Shown: positions 1 to 7,619, counted from the first letter of the stretch. The stretch: DNA of 21,599 nucleotides from CBDTYW01 sp965364735 (GCA_965364735.1 CBDTYW010000025.1:1-21599), one strand, 5' to 3'. Numbers and translations are program-made. Notes: generated from the sequence alone by a model not told the origin.

Positions 1-1319
1 ACGGCGCCCTTGGCGCCCATGACGGCGATCTCGGCGGTCGGCCAGGCGAGGTTGATGTCGGCGCCCAGGTGCTTGGAGCCCATGACGTCGTAGGCACCGC
101 CGTAGGCCTTGCGGGTGATCAGCGTCAGCTTGGGGACCGTGGCCTCGGCGTAGGCGTAGAGCAGCTTCGCGCCGTGACGGATGATGCCGCCGTACTCCTG
201 CTCCGTTCCGGGGAGGAACCCGGGCACGTCGACGAGCGTGACGATCGGGATGTTGAAGGAGTCGCAGGTCCGCACGAACCGTGCGGCCTTCTCGGAGGAG
301 TCGATGTCCAGCACGCCGGCGTAGTAGGCCGGCTGGTTGCCCACGACGCCGACCGACTGGCCGTCGAGGCGGGCGAACCCGCAGACGATGTTCTGCGCGT
401 ACTGGGCGTGGATCTCGAAGAAGTCGCCGTCGTCGACGATGTGGGCGATGATCTCACGCATGTCGTACGGGACGTTGGGGGAGTCCGGCATGAACGTGTC
501 GAGCTCCGGGATGAGCCGCTCGGGGTCATCGCCGTAGTCGATGACGGGCGGGGTCTCGAGGTTGTTCGACGGCAGGAAGCTCAGCAGCGTCTTGATGTCC
601 TCGATGCACGCCTCCTCGGACTCCGTGGCGATGTGGCAGACGCCGGACTTCGATGCGTGCGCGGACGCCCCGCCGAGCTCCTCCATCGTCACCTCTTCGC
701 CGGTGACCGTCTTGATGACGTCCGGGCCCGTGATGAACATGTGTGAGGTCTGGTCGACCATCAGCACGAAGTCGGTGATGGCCGGCGAGTACACGGCGCC
801 GCCGGCGCACGGCCCCATGATCGCGGAGATCTGCGGGATGACGCCCGACGAGCGCACGTTGCGCAGGAAGATGTCGCCGTAGCCACCGAGCGAGACGACG
901 CCCTCCTGGATGCGCGCCCCACCGGAGTCGTTGAGCCCGACCACCGGGACGCCCATCTTGGCGGCGAGGTCCATGATCTTGACGACCTTCTCGGCGAAGA
1001 CCTCGCCGAGCGATCCGCCGAACGCGGTGAAGTCCTGGCTGAACACCGCGACGCGTCGACCGTCGACCGTGCCGTGGCCGGTGACCACGCCATCGCCGAG
1101 GATCTTCTTGTTCTCGATGCCGAAGCCGGTGGCGCGATGCACCGACAGCTGGTCCATCTCGACGAAGGATCCCTCGTCGACGAGCAGATCGATGCGCTCG
1201 CGAGCGGTCAGCTTGCCGCGGTCGTGCTGGCGCGCGATCTGAGCCTCGCCGCCGCCGGCCAGCGCTTGGGCGCGACGCTCCCGGAGCGCGTCGAGCTTGT
1301 CGGCCGTTGTCTTGGACAC
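1..1319 (-). CDS. accD5: Propionyl-CoA/acyl-CoA carboxylase beta (carboxyltransferase) subunit, partial
   Basis: Carboxyltransferase subunit of a biotin-dependent acyl-CoA carboxylase, which moves the carboxyl group from carboxybiotin to propionyl- or acetyl-CoA in the cytoplasm. About 439 codons are present; the C-terminus lies beyond base 1 (the family is about 520-550 residues). Translation on the minus strand gives the N-terminal domain with SGGARIQEGV, the GPCAGGAVYSPA oxyanion-type loop, and the C-terminal domain with VDVPGFLPGTEQEYGG and RKAYGGAYDVMGSKH. The Asp in GGAYDVM (about residue 411, codon 89-87) sits at the position known to favour propionyl-CoA in Streptomyces PccB, where acetyl-CoA enzymes have Ile; this supports a PCC-type enzyme. 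The start is GTG at 1319, preceded by a perfect AGGAGG five bases away. It is divergent from the biotin ligase, its likely modifier partner. Family call is very secure; exact substrate is inferred. Confidence 0.96.
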   Translation of the reverse strand, partial: MSKTTADKLDALRERRAQALAGGGEAQIARQHDRGKLTARERIDLLVDEGSFVEMDQLSVHRATGFGIENKKILGDGVVTGHGTVDGRRVAVFSQDFTAFGGSLGEVFAEKVVKIMDLAAKMGVPVVGLNDSGGARIQEGVVSLGGYGDIFLRNVRSSGVIPQISAIMGPCAGGAVYSPAITDFVLMVDQTSHMFITGPDVIKTVTGEEVTMEELGGASAHASKSGVCHIATESEEACIEDIKTLLSFLPSNNLETPPVIDYGDDPERLIPELDTFMPDSPNVPYDMREIIAHIVDDGDFFEIHAQYAQNIVCGFARLDGQSVGVVGNQPAYYAGVLDIDSSEKAARFVRTCDSFNIPIVTLVDVPGFLPGTEQEYGGIIRHGAKLLYAYAEATVPKLTLITRKAYGGAYDVMGSKHLGADINLAWPTAEIAVMGAKGA

Positions 1320-1324
1320 GAATG

Positions 1325-1330
1325 CCTCCT
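1325..1330 (-). promoter_or_regulatory. Ribosome binding site of the carboxylase gene
   Basis: On the minus strand this reads AGGAGG, a full anti-16S match, five bases before the GTG at 1319. It fixes that GTG as the start. Confidence 0.85.
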
Positions 1331-1386
1331 GAGGCGAGCGCAGGTGCTGCCGGCGACGCACCCCGCGTGGCCTCGCAGCGGGCGGC

Positions 1387-1396
1387 AGCCTACCGT
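1387..1396. promoter_or_regulatory. Candidate divergent -10 elements for accD5 and birA
   Basis: Minus strand reads TAGGCT (1392-1387), 67 bases before the carboxylase start. Plus strand reads TACCGT (1391-1396), 55 bases before the biotin ligase start. The two TANNNT hexamers share the central TA dinucleotide. No convincing -35 is visible for either. TANNNT is uncommon by chance in DNA this GC-rich, and similar hexamers recur before other genes here; the assignment remains inference. Confidence 0.4.
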
Positions 1397-1440
1397 CGGG
1401 GCGATCCGCGACCCGCCTCGTCCGGGTGGCGACAACGACC

Positions 1441-1445
1441 AGGAG
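1441..1445 (+). promoter_or_regulatory. Ribosome binding site of birA
   Basis: AGGAG, six bases before the GTG at 1452. It selects this start over the open frame that runs upstream through the divergent carboxylase gene. Confidence 0.75.
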
Positions 1446-1451
1446 CAGCCA

Positions 1452-2246
1452 GTGAGCGGCCCGCACCCCCGAATCGACCGCATCCTGCACGGCCCATCGC
1501 GCTGGCACGCGCTCGTGCATCTGCCGGAGGTCGGCTCGACGAACGAGGAGCTGGCCTCGCGACCGGAGCTCCCGTACGACGTCGTCTGCGTGGCTGATCG
1601 ACAGACCGCCGGCCGCGGTCGCGCCGGTCGCGCGTGGCAGGAGCACCCGACGGATCCGGCCGGATCGTTGTCGGTCAGCGTGCTGATCGAGCCACCGACC
1701 GCGCTGTCGCTCACGCCGCTCGCCGCTGGCCTCGCGGTCAGCGACGCGCTCGCGAAGCAGGGGCTGAAGCCGTTGCTGAAGTGGCCCAACGACCTGCTCG
1801 TCGCGCACGAGGGTGAGGATCGCAAGCTCGCGGGCCTGCTCGCCGAGCACCACCCGCGGACACCCGACACGCCGGCACGCGTCATCGTCGGCATCGGCAT
1901 CGACGTCGACTGGACCGCGGTGCACCGCGATGACGAGCAGCAGGCCTGGACCTCCATCGCGGAGGCCACGGGGCGCGAGATCGACCGGTGGGACGTCCTC
2001 GCTGACCTGCTGATCGCGCTCGAGTCGTGGCTCGGCGAGCTGGAGCGCTCCACCAACCACGTGCTGGACATCTATGCGGCGCGCTGCCAGACGATGGGAC
2101 GCCGCGTCAGCGTCGAGACCGGTCAGGGCACGATCGTCGGGATGGCCTCGAGCCTCAGCCGCGACGGGGGCTTGATCGTCGATCTCGACAACGGGGCGTC
2201 GCACACCGTCCGCGCGGGCGACGTCAGCCACGTCCGCCCGGTCTGA
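1452..2246 (+). CDS. birA: Biotin--[acetyl-CoA-carboxylase] ligase, catalytic-only type
   Basis: Activates biotin with ATP to biotinyl-AMP and attaches it to the lysine of biotin carboxyl carrier domains. Predicted length is 264 residues. The biotin/ATP loop GRGRAGRAW is at residues 54-62, followed by the KWPNDLLV strand and KLAGLLAE, then VGIGIDVDW; the C-terminal SH3-like part (GRRVSVETGQG...) is complete. There is no N-terminal helix-turn-helix, so this is the non-repressor class: it modifies carboxylases but should not bind DNA. The frame stays open further upstream, but that stretch encodes low-complexity sequence antisense to the neighbouring gene, and the GTG with its AGGAG marks the start. 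It is divergent from the carboxylase beta subunit, which works with a biotinylated partner. Confidence 0.94.
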   Translation: MSGPHPRIDRILHGPSRWHALVHLPEVGSTNEELASRPELPYDVVCVADRQTAGRGRAGRAWQEHPTDPAGSLSVSVLIEPPTALSLTPLAAGLAVSDALAKQGLKPLLKWPNDLLVAHEGEDRKLAGLLAEHHPRTPDTPARVIVGIGIDVDWTAVHRDDEQQAWTSIAEATGREIDRWDVLADLLIALESWLGELERSTNHVLDIYAARCQTMGRRVSVETGQGTIVGMASSLSRDGGLIVDLDNGASHTVRAGDVSHVRPV

Positions 2247-2259
2247 CGTCGCGCCTCGC

Positions 2260-2265
2260 TAGCCT
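2260..2265 (+). promoter_or_regulatory. Candidate -10 element of the FadE25-like gene
   Basis: TAGCCT followed by CGCGG, 28 bases before the ATG at 2294, in the 47-base gap after birA. It fits the recurrent TANNNT-C motif of this window. No -35 is recognised, and the gene could equally be transcribed from the birA promoter. Confidence 0.35.
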
Positions 2266-2293
2266 CGCGGCCACCAACGTCGAGGATCCTCAC

Positions 2294-3433
2294 ATGCTCT
2301 CGTTCGCGCTCTCCGAGGAGCAGGAAGAGTTCCGCAAGGTCGTCAAGCACTTCGCGGACACCGTCGTTGATCCGGCGGCGGACGAGATGAACGCGACGGG
2401 CGAGTTCCCCACCGCGATCGTCAAGCAGATGGGCGAGATCGGCCTCTTCGGCATCCCGTTCGCCGAGGAGTGGGGCGGCATGGGTGGCGACTACCTCACC
2501 CTCTGCCTGGCGATCGAGGAGCTCGGCCGCGTCGACCAGTCGATCGGCATCACGCTGGAGGCCGGCGTCGGCCTCGGGGCCGCGCCGCTCGACGAGTTCG
2601 GGACCGACGAGCAGAAGCAGCGCTGGCTCCCGGAGCTCTGTCGTGGTGAGAAGCTCGGGGGCTTCGGCCTGACCGAGCCCGGTGGCGGCTCGGACGTCTA
2701 CGGGGCGACCGCGACCAAGGCCGTGCAGGACGGCGATGACTGGGTCATCAACGGTTCGAAGGTGTTCATCACCAACGCCGGCACCGACATGACCTCGATC
2801 GTGACGATCACGGCCTTCACCGCGCCGGGCGAGATGACCTCGATCATCGTCCCGGTGGACACGCCGGGCTTCCACGTCGCACCGAAGTACCGCAAGGTCG
2901 GCTGGCATGCGTCGGACACCCGCGAGCTCGTCTTCACCGACTGTCGGGTCCCGGTCGCGAACACGCTGGGCGAGCGAGGGGCGGGGTTCAGGCAGTTCCT
3001 GAAGACCCTGGACGACGGCCGCATCGCCATCAGCGCGCTCGCGGTCGGGATGATCCAGGGCTGCGTCGACGAGTGCGTTCGCTACGCCAACGAGCGGACG
3101 GCGTTCGGCAAGCCGATCGGGCAGAACCAGGCGGTGGCCTTCAAGATCGCCGACCTCGAGGTCGCGGCCCAGACCGCCCGGACGATGTACTACCGCGCCG
3201 CGTGGCTGAAGCAGGAGGGCAAGCCGTACAAGCGTGAGGCCTGCATCTCGAAGCTGTACTCCTCCGAGCAGGCGGTCACCGCTGCCCGTCAGGCGACGCA
3301 GATCTTCGGCGGCTACGGCTTCATGACCGAGTACCGGGTCGGCCGCTTCTATCAGGACTGCAAGATCCTGGAGATCGGTGAAGGCACCAGCGAGGTCCAG
3401 CGCATGCTCATTGCGCGCGACCTTGGTGTGTGA
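2294..3433 (+). CDS. Acyl-CoA dehydrogenase, FadE25-like
   Basis: Flavoenzyme that oxidises an acyl-CoA to the trans-2-enoyl-CoA, passing electrons to ETF. At 379 residues it has the ordinary ACAD length. The order is an N-terminal helical domain starting LSFALSEEQEEFR, the FAD-contacting beta domain with GFGLTEPGGGSDV and WVINGSKVFITNA, and the C-terminal helical domain with FGKPIGQNQAV and IFGGYGFMTEYRV. The catalytic Glu is the E of GEGTSEVQ (about residue 363). The ATG at 2294 has GAGGA seven bases upstream. It lies 47 bases after birA on the same strand; in mycobacteria fadE25 is also in the birA-accD5 neighbourhood. The chain-length preference cannot be read from sequence alone, and short/branched-chain substrates would only be a guess. 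Confidence 0.95.
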   Translation: MLSFALSEEQEEFRKVVKHFADTVVDPAADEMNATGEFPTAIVKQMGEIGLFGIPFAEEWGGMGGDYLTLCLAIEELGRVDQSIGITLEAGVGLGAAPLDEFGTDEQKQRWLPELCRGEKLGGFGLTEPGGGSDVYGATATKAVQDGDDWVINGSKVFITNAGTDMTSIVTITAFTAPGEMTSIIVPVDTPGFHVAPKYRKVGWHASDTRELVFTDCRVPVANTLGERGAGFRQFLKTLDDGRIAISALAVGMIQGCVDECVRYANERTAFGKPIGQNQAVAFKIADLEVAAQTARTMYYRAAWLKQEGKPYKREACISKLYSSEQAVTAARQATQIFGGYGFMTEYRVGRFYQDCKILEIGEGTSEVQRMLIARDLGV

Positions 3434-3467
3434 GCGCGCGTTGTCACCGGGTTGGGGTGGTTGAACG

Positions 3468-3481
3468 GACCACGTCTGGTC
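3468..3481 (+). terminator. Weak hairpin after the acyl-CoA dehydrogenase
   Basis: GACCA-cgtc-TGGTC forms a five-base-pair stem with a four-base loop, 35 bases after the stop codon. There is no U-rich tail, so a factor-independent terminator is doubtful. The rest of the 137-base gap to the kinase gene holds two GTAGAG repeats (3516-3521 and 3524-3529) and nothing else recognisable. Confidence 0.2.
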
Positions 3482-3570
3482 TCTGGGCGTAATGCAGCGG
3501 CCACTTCATGCGACAGTAGAGCTGTAGAGACGTCGCCGTCCTCGTCGCGTCCGACCCACTTGGAACCGCA

Positions 3571-5013
3571 GTGCCTGCCCCGCCCGTCCGCCCCGACGGC
3601 GGTCATCCGACCGCTGCCGCGGCAGCGCCACGCGTGCTGCTGGTGGACGCGAGCGCAGCACATCGCGACCTTGTCGCGGATGCGCTCGGTCGGGCCGGGA
3701 TCGAGGTCGTGGCGGCAACCGACACGATCGCGCGAGCGGTGGGTCTGATCGGCACGCTCGAGCCCGACGTCGTGATCAGCGAGCACGTGCTGCCCGACGG
3801 GACGCCGGAGCGGCTGCTCGATCTCATGCGTGAGGCCGGAGCGACCGGAGCGCTGGTGGTGCATGCCAGCTTCGTCCGCGCGTCGGACCGCACGGACCTC
3901 GAGCACGCCGGTGCGTTCGATGTCGTGCTCAAGACGCCAGACATGCAGCAGCTCGCCCTGACGGTCCGGGCTGCGGTCGGCCACGGGGTCGGGCAGGCTC
4001 TGCAGCCGGTCGCCTCGATCGACGGCGACAGCGGTTCGCCGGGCGAGCGGATGCGGCCGGTGCTGGCGATCGCGGTGCCGATCCTCGCCCTGCTCCTGGC
4101 GGTCTTCCTCCCGGAGCTCATCGAGAACGTCGCGGGGGCGGGCAGCGCGGGAGCAGCAGCAGCCCTGATCGGAGGCATGAGCGCCTTGGCGCTGCTCGCC
4201 CTCGGGCTCCCGCTGCTCCGACAGACGCGCGCGACCGGCCGAGCCCGCAACGAAGCTGCGACGCTGCGGGCCGAGGCGGACCAGTACCGCCAGTTCCTCG
4301 CGGCGGCAGCCCACGATCTCCGCACGCCGGCGACGGTCGTCTCGGGGTTCTCGGAGGCGCTCCTCAACAACTACGACGCGTTCGACGACACCCAGCGGCT
4401 GGACATGCTCGAGCGCATCCACCGGTCCGGACGGCGACTGGCCGGCTTGCTCGATGACCTGCTGACGAGCGCCATGTCCGACATGGGTCAGCTCCGTCTG
4501 GTCGCGCAGGACGAGGACCTCGCGAAGATCGTCACGGCCGCGGTGGCCCAGTCCCGGCTCGCCGGTTCGGACGAGGTCGATCTCGTGGACCTCGGCCAGC
4601 GCGTCCGCACCGACGCACGCGCCCTGACCCGCGTGCTGGCGAACCTGCTCGACAACGCCGCGAAGTACGGCCGACCGCCGGTGCGCGTCGAGGCGGAGCG
4701 GATCCCCGGACGTGTGCGCGTCCGCGTGATCGACCAAGGCGACGGCGTGGACCGTGACTTCCGGACGATCCTCTTCTCGGCGTTCTCCCAGGACTGCGAC
4801 GACGCCCTCCAGCGCGAAGGCGGAGTCGGCCTCGGCCTGTCCGTCGTGAGCGTCCTCAGCGCCCAGATGGGCATCGCGGTCCGCTACGTCGTCAAGGAGG
4901 GCGGGGCCGTGTTCGAGCTCGACATCCCGGCCGGCTCCGACGACCCGCAAGCGCGCCATCACGGTGAGGCGGTTCGTGCAGCCGTGCAGAACAGCGAAGA
5001 GGTGAGCGGATGA
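3571..5013 (+). CDS. Membrane histidine kinase with N-terminal pseudo-receiver domain
   Basis: Predicted 480 residues. Residues 20-137 resemble a CheY-like receiver: LLVDAS gives a single acidic residue (D26) and K121 is kept in LKTP. However, the phospho-acceptor position in VVISEHVLPDG is Glu71 instead of Asp, and the switch Thr/Ser position looks like His98. Two hydrophobic segments follow (about 163-187 and 195-217), separated by only about eight residues. Next come the HisKA helices with HDLRTP (H248) and the ATPase domain: N-box RVLANLLDNAAKYG (N358, N362), DQGDG (D388, G390, G392) and GVGLGLS (418-424). The kinase core therefore looks active while the receiver looks unphosphorylatable. 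There is almost no extracytoplasmic loop, so sensing must come from elsewhere. The stop overlaps the next start (ATGA), which implies translational coupling to the sensor-like gene. The GTG start has only a weak GGA upstream. Confidence 0.88.
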   Translation: MPAPPVRPDGGHPTAAAAAPRVLLVDASAAHRDLVADALGRAGIEVVAATDTIARAVGLIGTLEPDVVISEHVLPDGTPERLLDLMREAGATGALVVHASFVRASDRTDLEHAGAFDVVLKTPDMQQLALTVRAAVGHGVGQALQPVASIDGDSGSPGERMRPVLAIAVPILALLLAVFLPELIENVAGAGSAGAAAALIGGMSALALLALGLPLLRQTRATGRARNEAATLRAEADQYRQFLAAAAHDLRTPATVVSGFSEALLNNYDAFDDTQRLDMLERIHRSGRRLAGLLDDLLTSAMSDMGQLRLVAQDEDLAKIVTAAVAQSRLAGSDEVDLVDLGQRVRTDARALTRVLANLLDNAAKYGRPPVRVEAERIPGRVRVRVIDQGDGVDRDFRTILFSAFSQDCDDALQREGGVGLGLSVVSVLSAQMGIAVRYVVKEGGAVFELDIPAGSDDPQARHHGEAVRAAVQNSEEVSG

Positions 5014-5525
5014 TGGCCTGGCAGGTGGGCACGGTCGCGAGCGGCGTCATCGGCATCGCGTACCTGGCGATCTCGGTGACGATCCTCGCAGGGTTGTCTC
5101 GTGCGAAGCAGCTCCGCACGAACCCTCTCGGCGTGGCCACGGGGCTGATCTTCCTGTCCTGCGGCGTCGGTCACGCCACGCACCTCGAGCACATGCTGTT
5201 CGGCTCGGAGGTCGAGGCTGCGCGGGTCGCGATGGACGCGCACATGGCGTGGGTCGACACGATCACCGCGATCATCGGCGTCACCTACTGGTCGCTGCGC
5301 ACGAAGTTCGGGGCGCTCCTCGCCCCGACGTTGTTCGGGGACGAGGCCTCCCGTGCACGGCAGGCCGTGGTGCTGCACGGAACGGTTCTGCAGCACCTCA
5401 TCACCGCCCAAGCCGCGATTGCGGCAGGCAAGCCGGAGGTCGCGAGCAGCGCCGTCGACCAAGGGGTCGTCGCCGCGCGTGGGATCCTCGAGGACCTCGA
5501 CGTCGACGTCGTGCGGGTCGCCTGA
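5010..5525 (+). CDS. Three-helix membrane protein resembling the ethylene-receptor copper domain, with a kinase-dimerisation-like tail
   Basis: Predicted 171 residues. Three hydrophobic helices lie at about 7-29, 42-64 and 78-98. Helix 1 has IAYLAIS (Y18, I21) and helix 2 has FLSCGVGHATHLEH (C51, H55, plus H58 and H61). Aligned without gaps to plant ETR1 as I remember it, Y32, I35, C65 and H69 fall on Y18, I21, C51 and H55 with the same 33-residue spacing; D25 is replaced by Ser11, P36 by Ser22 and I62 by Phe48. Cys65 and His69 are the copper ligands in ETR1. The cytoplasmic tail (113-165) reads VVLHGTVLQHLITAQAA, similar to the HisKA_3-type LHDTVLQ helix but with Gly after the His and no ATPase domain following. 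The gene overlaps the upstream kinase by ATGA and has GAGGTGA upstream. It is likely the sensing partner of that kinase (inference); ligand unknown. Confidence 0.75.
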   Translation: MMAWQVGTVASGVIGIAYLAISVTILAGLSRAKQLRTNPLGVATGLIFLSCGVGHATHLEHMLFGSEVEAARVAMDAHMAWVDTITAIIGVTYWSLRTKFGALLAPTLFGDEASRARQAVVLHGTVLQHLITAQAAIAAGKPEVASSAVDQGVVAARGILEDLDVDVVRVA

Positions 5526-5593
5526 GCCACCTCGCGTGCGCAGGGTCGGGTGTGGTTGGCTGACGCCGTCCACGCGCCCCGACGGGACCTGAG

Positions 5594-6379
5594 ATGGCCG
5601 ACAAGTACACCTCGCAGATCGCCCTGCTCCTCGACGCGCCTGTCGAGGACGTCGAGCTGATCGTCAAGGCCGCCGGTCAGGCCGGCGACATCGACCGCGG
5701 CGCTTGGGTGCGCGGCGGCACCGGTGAGGCCATGGAGGTCCACTGGGGCGGCTCCATGCAGAAGGGCGTCGTCCGGCGGCTTGTCGCCGAGGACGGCACG
5801 CCGATGCTCCGCACCGAGGCGTTCGTCAACGGCGACGGACTCGAGCACGGGATGCAGCGTCAGGCGAAGCTCCTCCAGGCGCTCGCCCGCCAGCTCCATT
5901 CATCGGTCACCGGCATCCGCGACCTCGCGTCCATGACCGACCAGGACGTTGCATGGATGCATCGCGTCGCGATCGGCCACGTGGAGCTCGTCGACGCGAT
6001 CGTGACGAAGGCCGAAGGCGAAGGCACCTGGTGGGTGCGAACGCATGGCGCCGCGCGCTTCGACGTCCCGGACCTCGAGCTCTACGGGCTGCGCGCGTCG
6101 CAGGTCGACGCTGCGACCGAGGCGCTGAAGCACGTCCACGGCCAGCTGTTGGAACGCGGCCTCAAGCACGCCATCGCTCTGCCCGGCGGTGAGCCGGTCT
6201 ACCTCGTCCCCGTGCTCGATGCGTGGCCGCACCTCAACCTCGACTTCACCGGAGTCGGCCGTGGCGGCCGTGAGCGTGGTCCGGGCCTCGACGGCCCGCG
6301 CGCGACGCTGTCGATCCTGCACCGCCCCCGCCTCGGTCGGTACCGCAAGGACTTCGACGGGGTTCTCGAGACGCTCTGA
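5594..6379 (+). CDS. Uncharacterised soluble protein
   Basis: Predicted 261 residues; I do not recognise the family. No signal peptide or membrane segment is seen. The N-terminal third is mixed alpha/beta with several Gly pairs (GAWVRGGTGEAMEVHWGG). The middle carries a helical stretch (MQRQAKLLQALARQLHSS). A conserved-looking core reads TWWVRTHGAARFDVPDLELYGL, and THG...PDLE patterns occur in some uncharacterised bacterial domains of unknown function, so a distant relation is possible but unproven. The C-terminus has AWPHLNLDF and ATLSILHRPRLGRYRKDF. It starts 68 bases after the sensor-like gene on the same strand, so it may belong to that transcript; it converges on the transport-regulator gene with a 22-base gap. 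The Shine-Dalgarno is poor (GGGACC upstream). Coding bias and length argue that it is real. Confidence 0.75.
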   Translation: MADKYTSQIALLLDAPVEDVELIVKAAGQAGDIDRGAWVRGGTGEAMEVHWGGSMQKGVVRRLVAEDGTPMLRTEAFVNGDGLEHGMQRQAKLLQALARQLHSSVTGIRDLASMTDQDVAWMHRVAIGHVELVDAIVTKAEGEGTWWVRTHGAARFDVPDLELYGLRASQVDAATEALKHVHGQLLERGLKHAIALPGGEPVYLVPVLDAWPHLNLDFTGVGRGGRERGPGLDGPRATLSILHRPRLGRYRKDFDGVLETL

Positions 6380-6401
6380 CGCGCCTGCCAGCGCGACCGG
6401 C

Positions 6402-7619
6402 TCACTCGTCCTCGTCGCGCTCGACCCAGCCGGCCTCGGCGGGTCGGTCATCGCCCGCCAGGTCGCGGAGGCGCGATGCGCTCTCCTCAGGGCCGATCGC
6501 GAGGATGCGGTCGTCGACCTTGAGCACCCAGCCGCGTCGCGGGCGGTACGTCCACCGCCCGTTGCGGTCAATCGCGAGGATCTCCATGCCGGTCTCGGAG
6601 TGCAGGCGCAGCTCCGCGAGCGTCCGACCGAGGGCGGGCGCGGTTGCCGAGACGCGCGCCTCGCAGATGATCTCGTCGGCCTCGGCGAGCGCTGCGGCGA
6701 TGATCGGGTGTGGCATCCCGTCCGCCTCGATCACCCGGGTCATCGACTGCGCAGAGTCGACGATGCGCTCGGAGGCTGCCGCCAGGTGCAGCAGGCCGCG
6801 GAGCTCGTCGGGGTCCTCGGACTCCTTCGCGGCGCGCAGCACCCACGTCTCGAGCCCGTGGTGGAGGTCGTCGGACCGGTCCTCGATCTTGCTGACCTCG
6901 GCCGCAAGCTTCGGGTCACGCAGCAGGATGGCTGAGTACGCCAACCCCACCGCGACCTCGCTCGCGTTCTTCAGCTCGATCACGAGGTCGACGGCGCGGT
7001 CCAGGTTGGACAGGACCTTGTGCTCCACGGGCGGCGGCAGGTGGAACGGTGCGGCTCCAGCCATCCCGCGGACACGGTCGATCCCGTCGACGGGTCCCTG
7101 GACGATGAGGACGTCTCCTTCGCGGAGGACCTCGTCGGCCTCGGGGCCGTAGATCCACTCGACGTCGCGGCGGATCGCGATGACCCACATCCCGGTGTTC
7201 GCCGGGAGCTCGAGGTCGCGCAGCGTGTGACCATCGAGGATGTTCTCGGGTCGGATGCGGACGCGCGAGGTGACCTCTGAGGCGTGGCGGAGGTCGTCGC
7301 GGAGCTCCGCGGGGACCCCGAGGTTCTTCAGCACCACGCGGGCGATGTCCTCCGCGGCGTCCGCGATGCCCTCGATGGCGACGGCCATCGAGAGGACCCG
7401 GGCCAACGAGCGTGCGTCCTCGGGGGTCCGCGCCGCCAGCATGCAGACCGTGCGCAGCTCGACGAGGGCTTCGTCGACCTCGTCCTCGAGCCGGAGCACC
7501 TCGCCGGCGAGGCCCTCGTCGGTGAGGAAGACGGCCGCGTACGCGAGGTCGACCATCAGCTCGGCGGCGTTCTTCGCGCCGACGAGCAGCTCTTTGACGG
7601 TTCTTCGTTGGGTGCGCAT
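6402..7619 (-). CDS. Duplicated PhoU-TrkA_C protein, likely transporter regulator
   Basis: Predicted 405 residues with a clear internal duplication: PhoU-like helical domain (about 5-105), TrkA_C ligand-binding domain (about 115-190), second PhoU-like domain (about 200-305), second TrkA_C (about 315-390). The duplication is visible in matching segments: AKNAAELMVDLAYAAVFL against LKNASEVAVGLAYSAILL, and LPANTGMWVIAIRRD against LHSETGMEILAIDRN. TrkA_C domains bind small ligands such as nucleotides in potassium channels and other transporters; PhoU-like domains often act as peripheral regulators. The protein has no membrane segment, so it would act on a partner at the membrane. That partner is most likely the MgtE-like protein encoded 30 bases upstream. 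The ATG at 7619 is preceded by GGTGA. The C-terminus is acidic (ERDEDE). Confidence 0.88.
   Translation of the reverse strand: MRTQRRTVKELLVGAKNAAELMVDLAYAAVFLTDEGLAGEVLRLEDEVDEALVELRTVCMLAARTPEDARSLARVLSMAVAIEGIADAAEDIARVVLKNLGVPAELRDDLRHASEVTSRVRIRPENILDGHTLRDLELPANTGMWVIAIRRDVEWIYGPEADEVLREGDVLIVQGPVDGIDRVRGMAGAAPFHLPPPVEHKVLSNLDRAVDLVIELKNASEVAVGLAYSAILLRDPKLAAEVSKIEDRSDDLHHGLETWVLRAAKESEDPDELRGLLHLAAASERIVDSAQSMTRVIEADGMPHPIIAAALAEADEIICEARVSATAPALGRTLAELRLHSETGMEILAIDRNGRWTYRPRRGWVLKVDDRILAIGPEESASRLRDLAGDDRPAEAGWVERDEDE

Noticed and set aside
3352..4962. A 536-codon minus-strand open frame
   Set aside because: Antisense to the histidine kinase gene; the translation is Arg/Asp/His-rich with no domain motif, while the plus-strand frame has the full kinase signature.
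5010..5525. MHYT or ordinary 7TM sensor domain
   Set aside because: The helix count is three and the His pattern is C-x3-H within helix 2, which does not match MHYT repeats or 7TM sensor modules.
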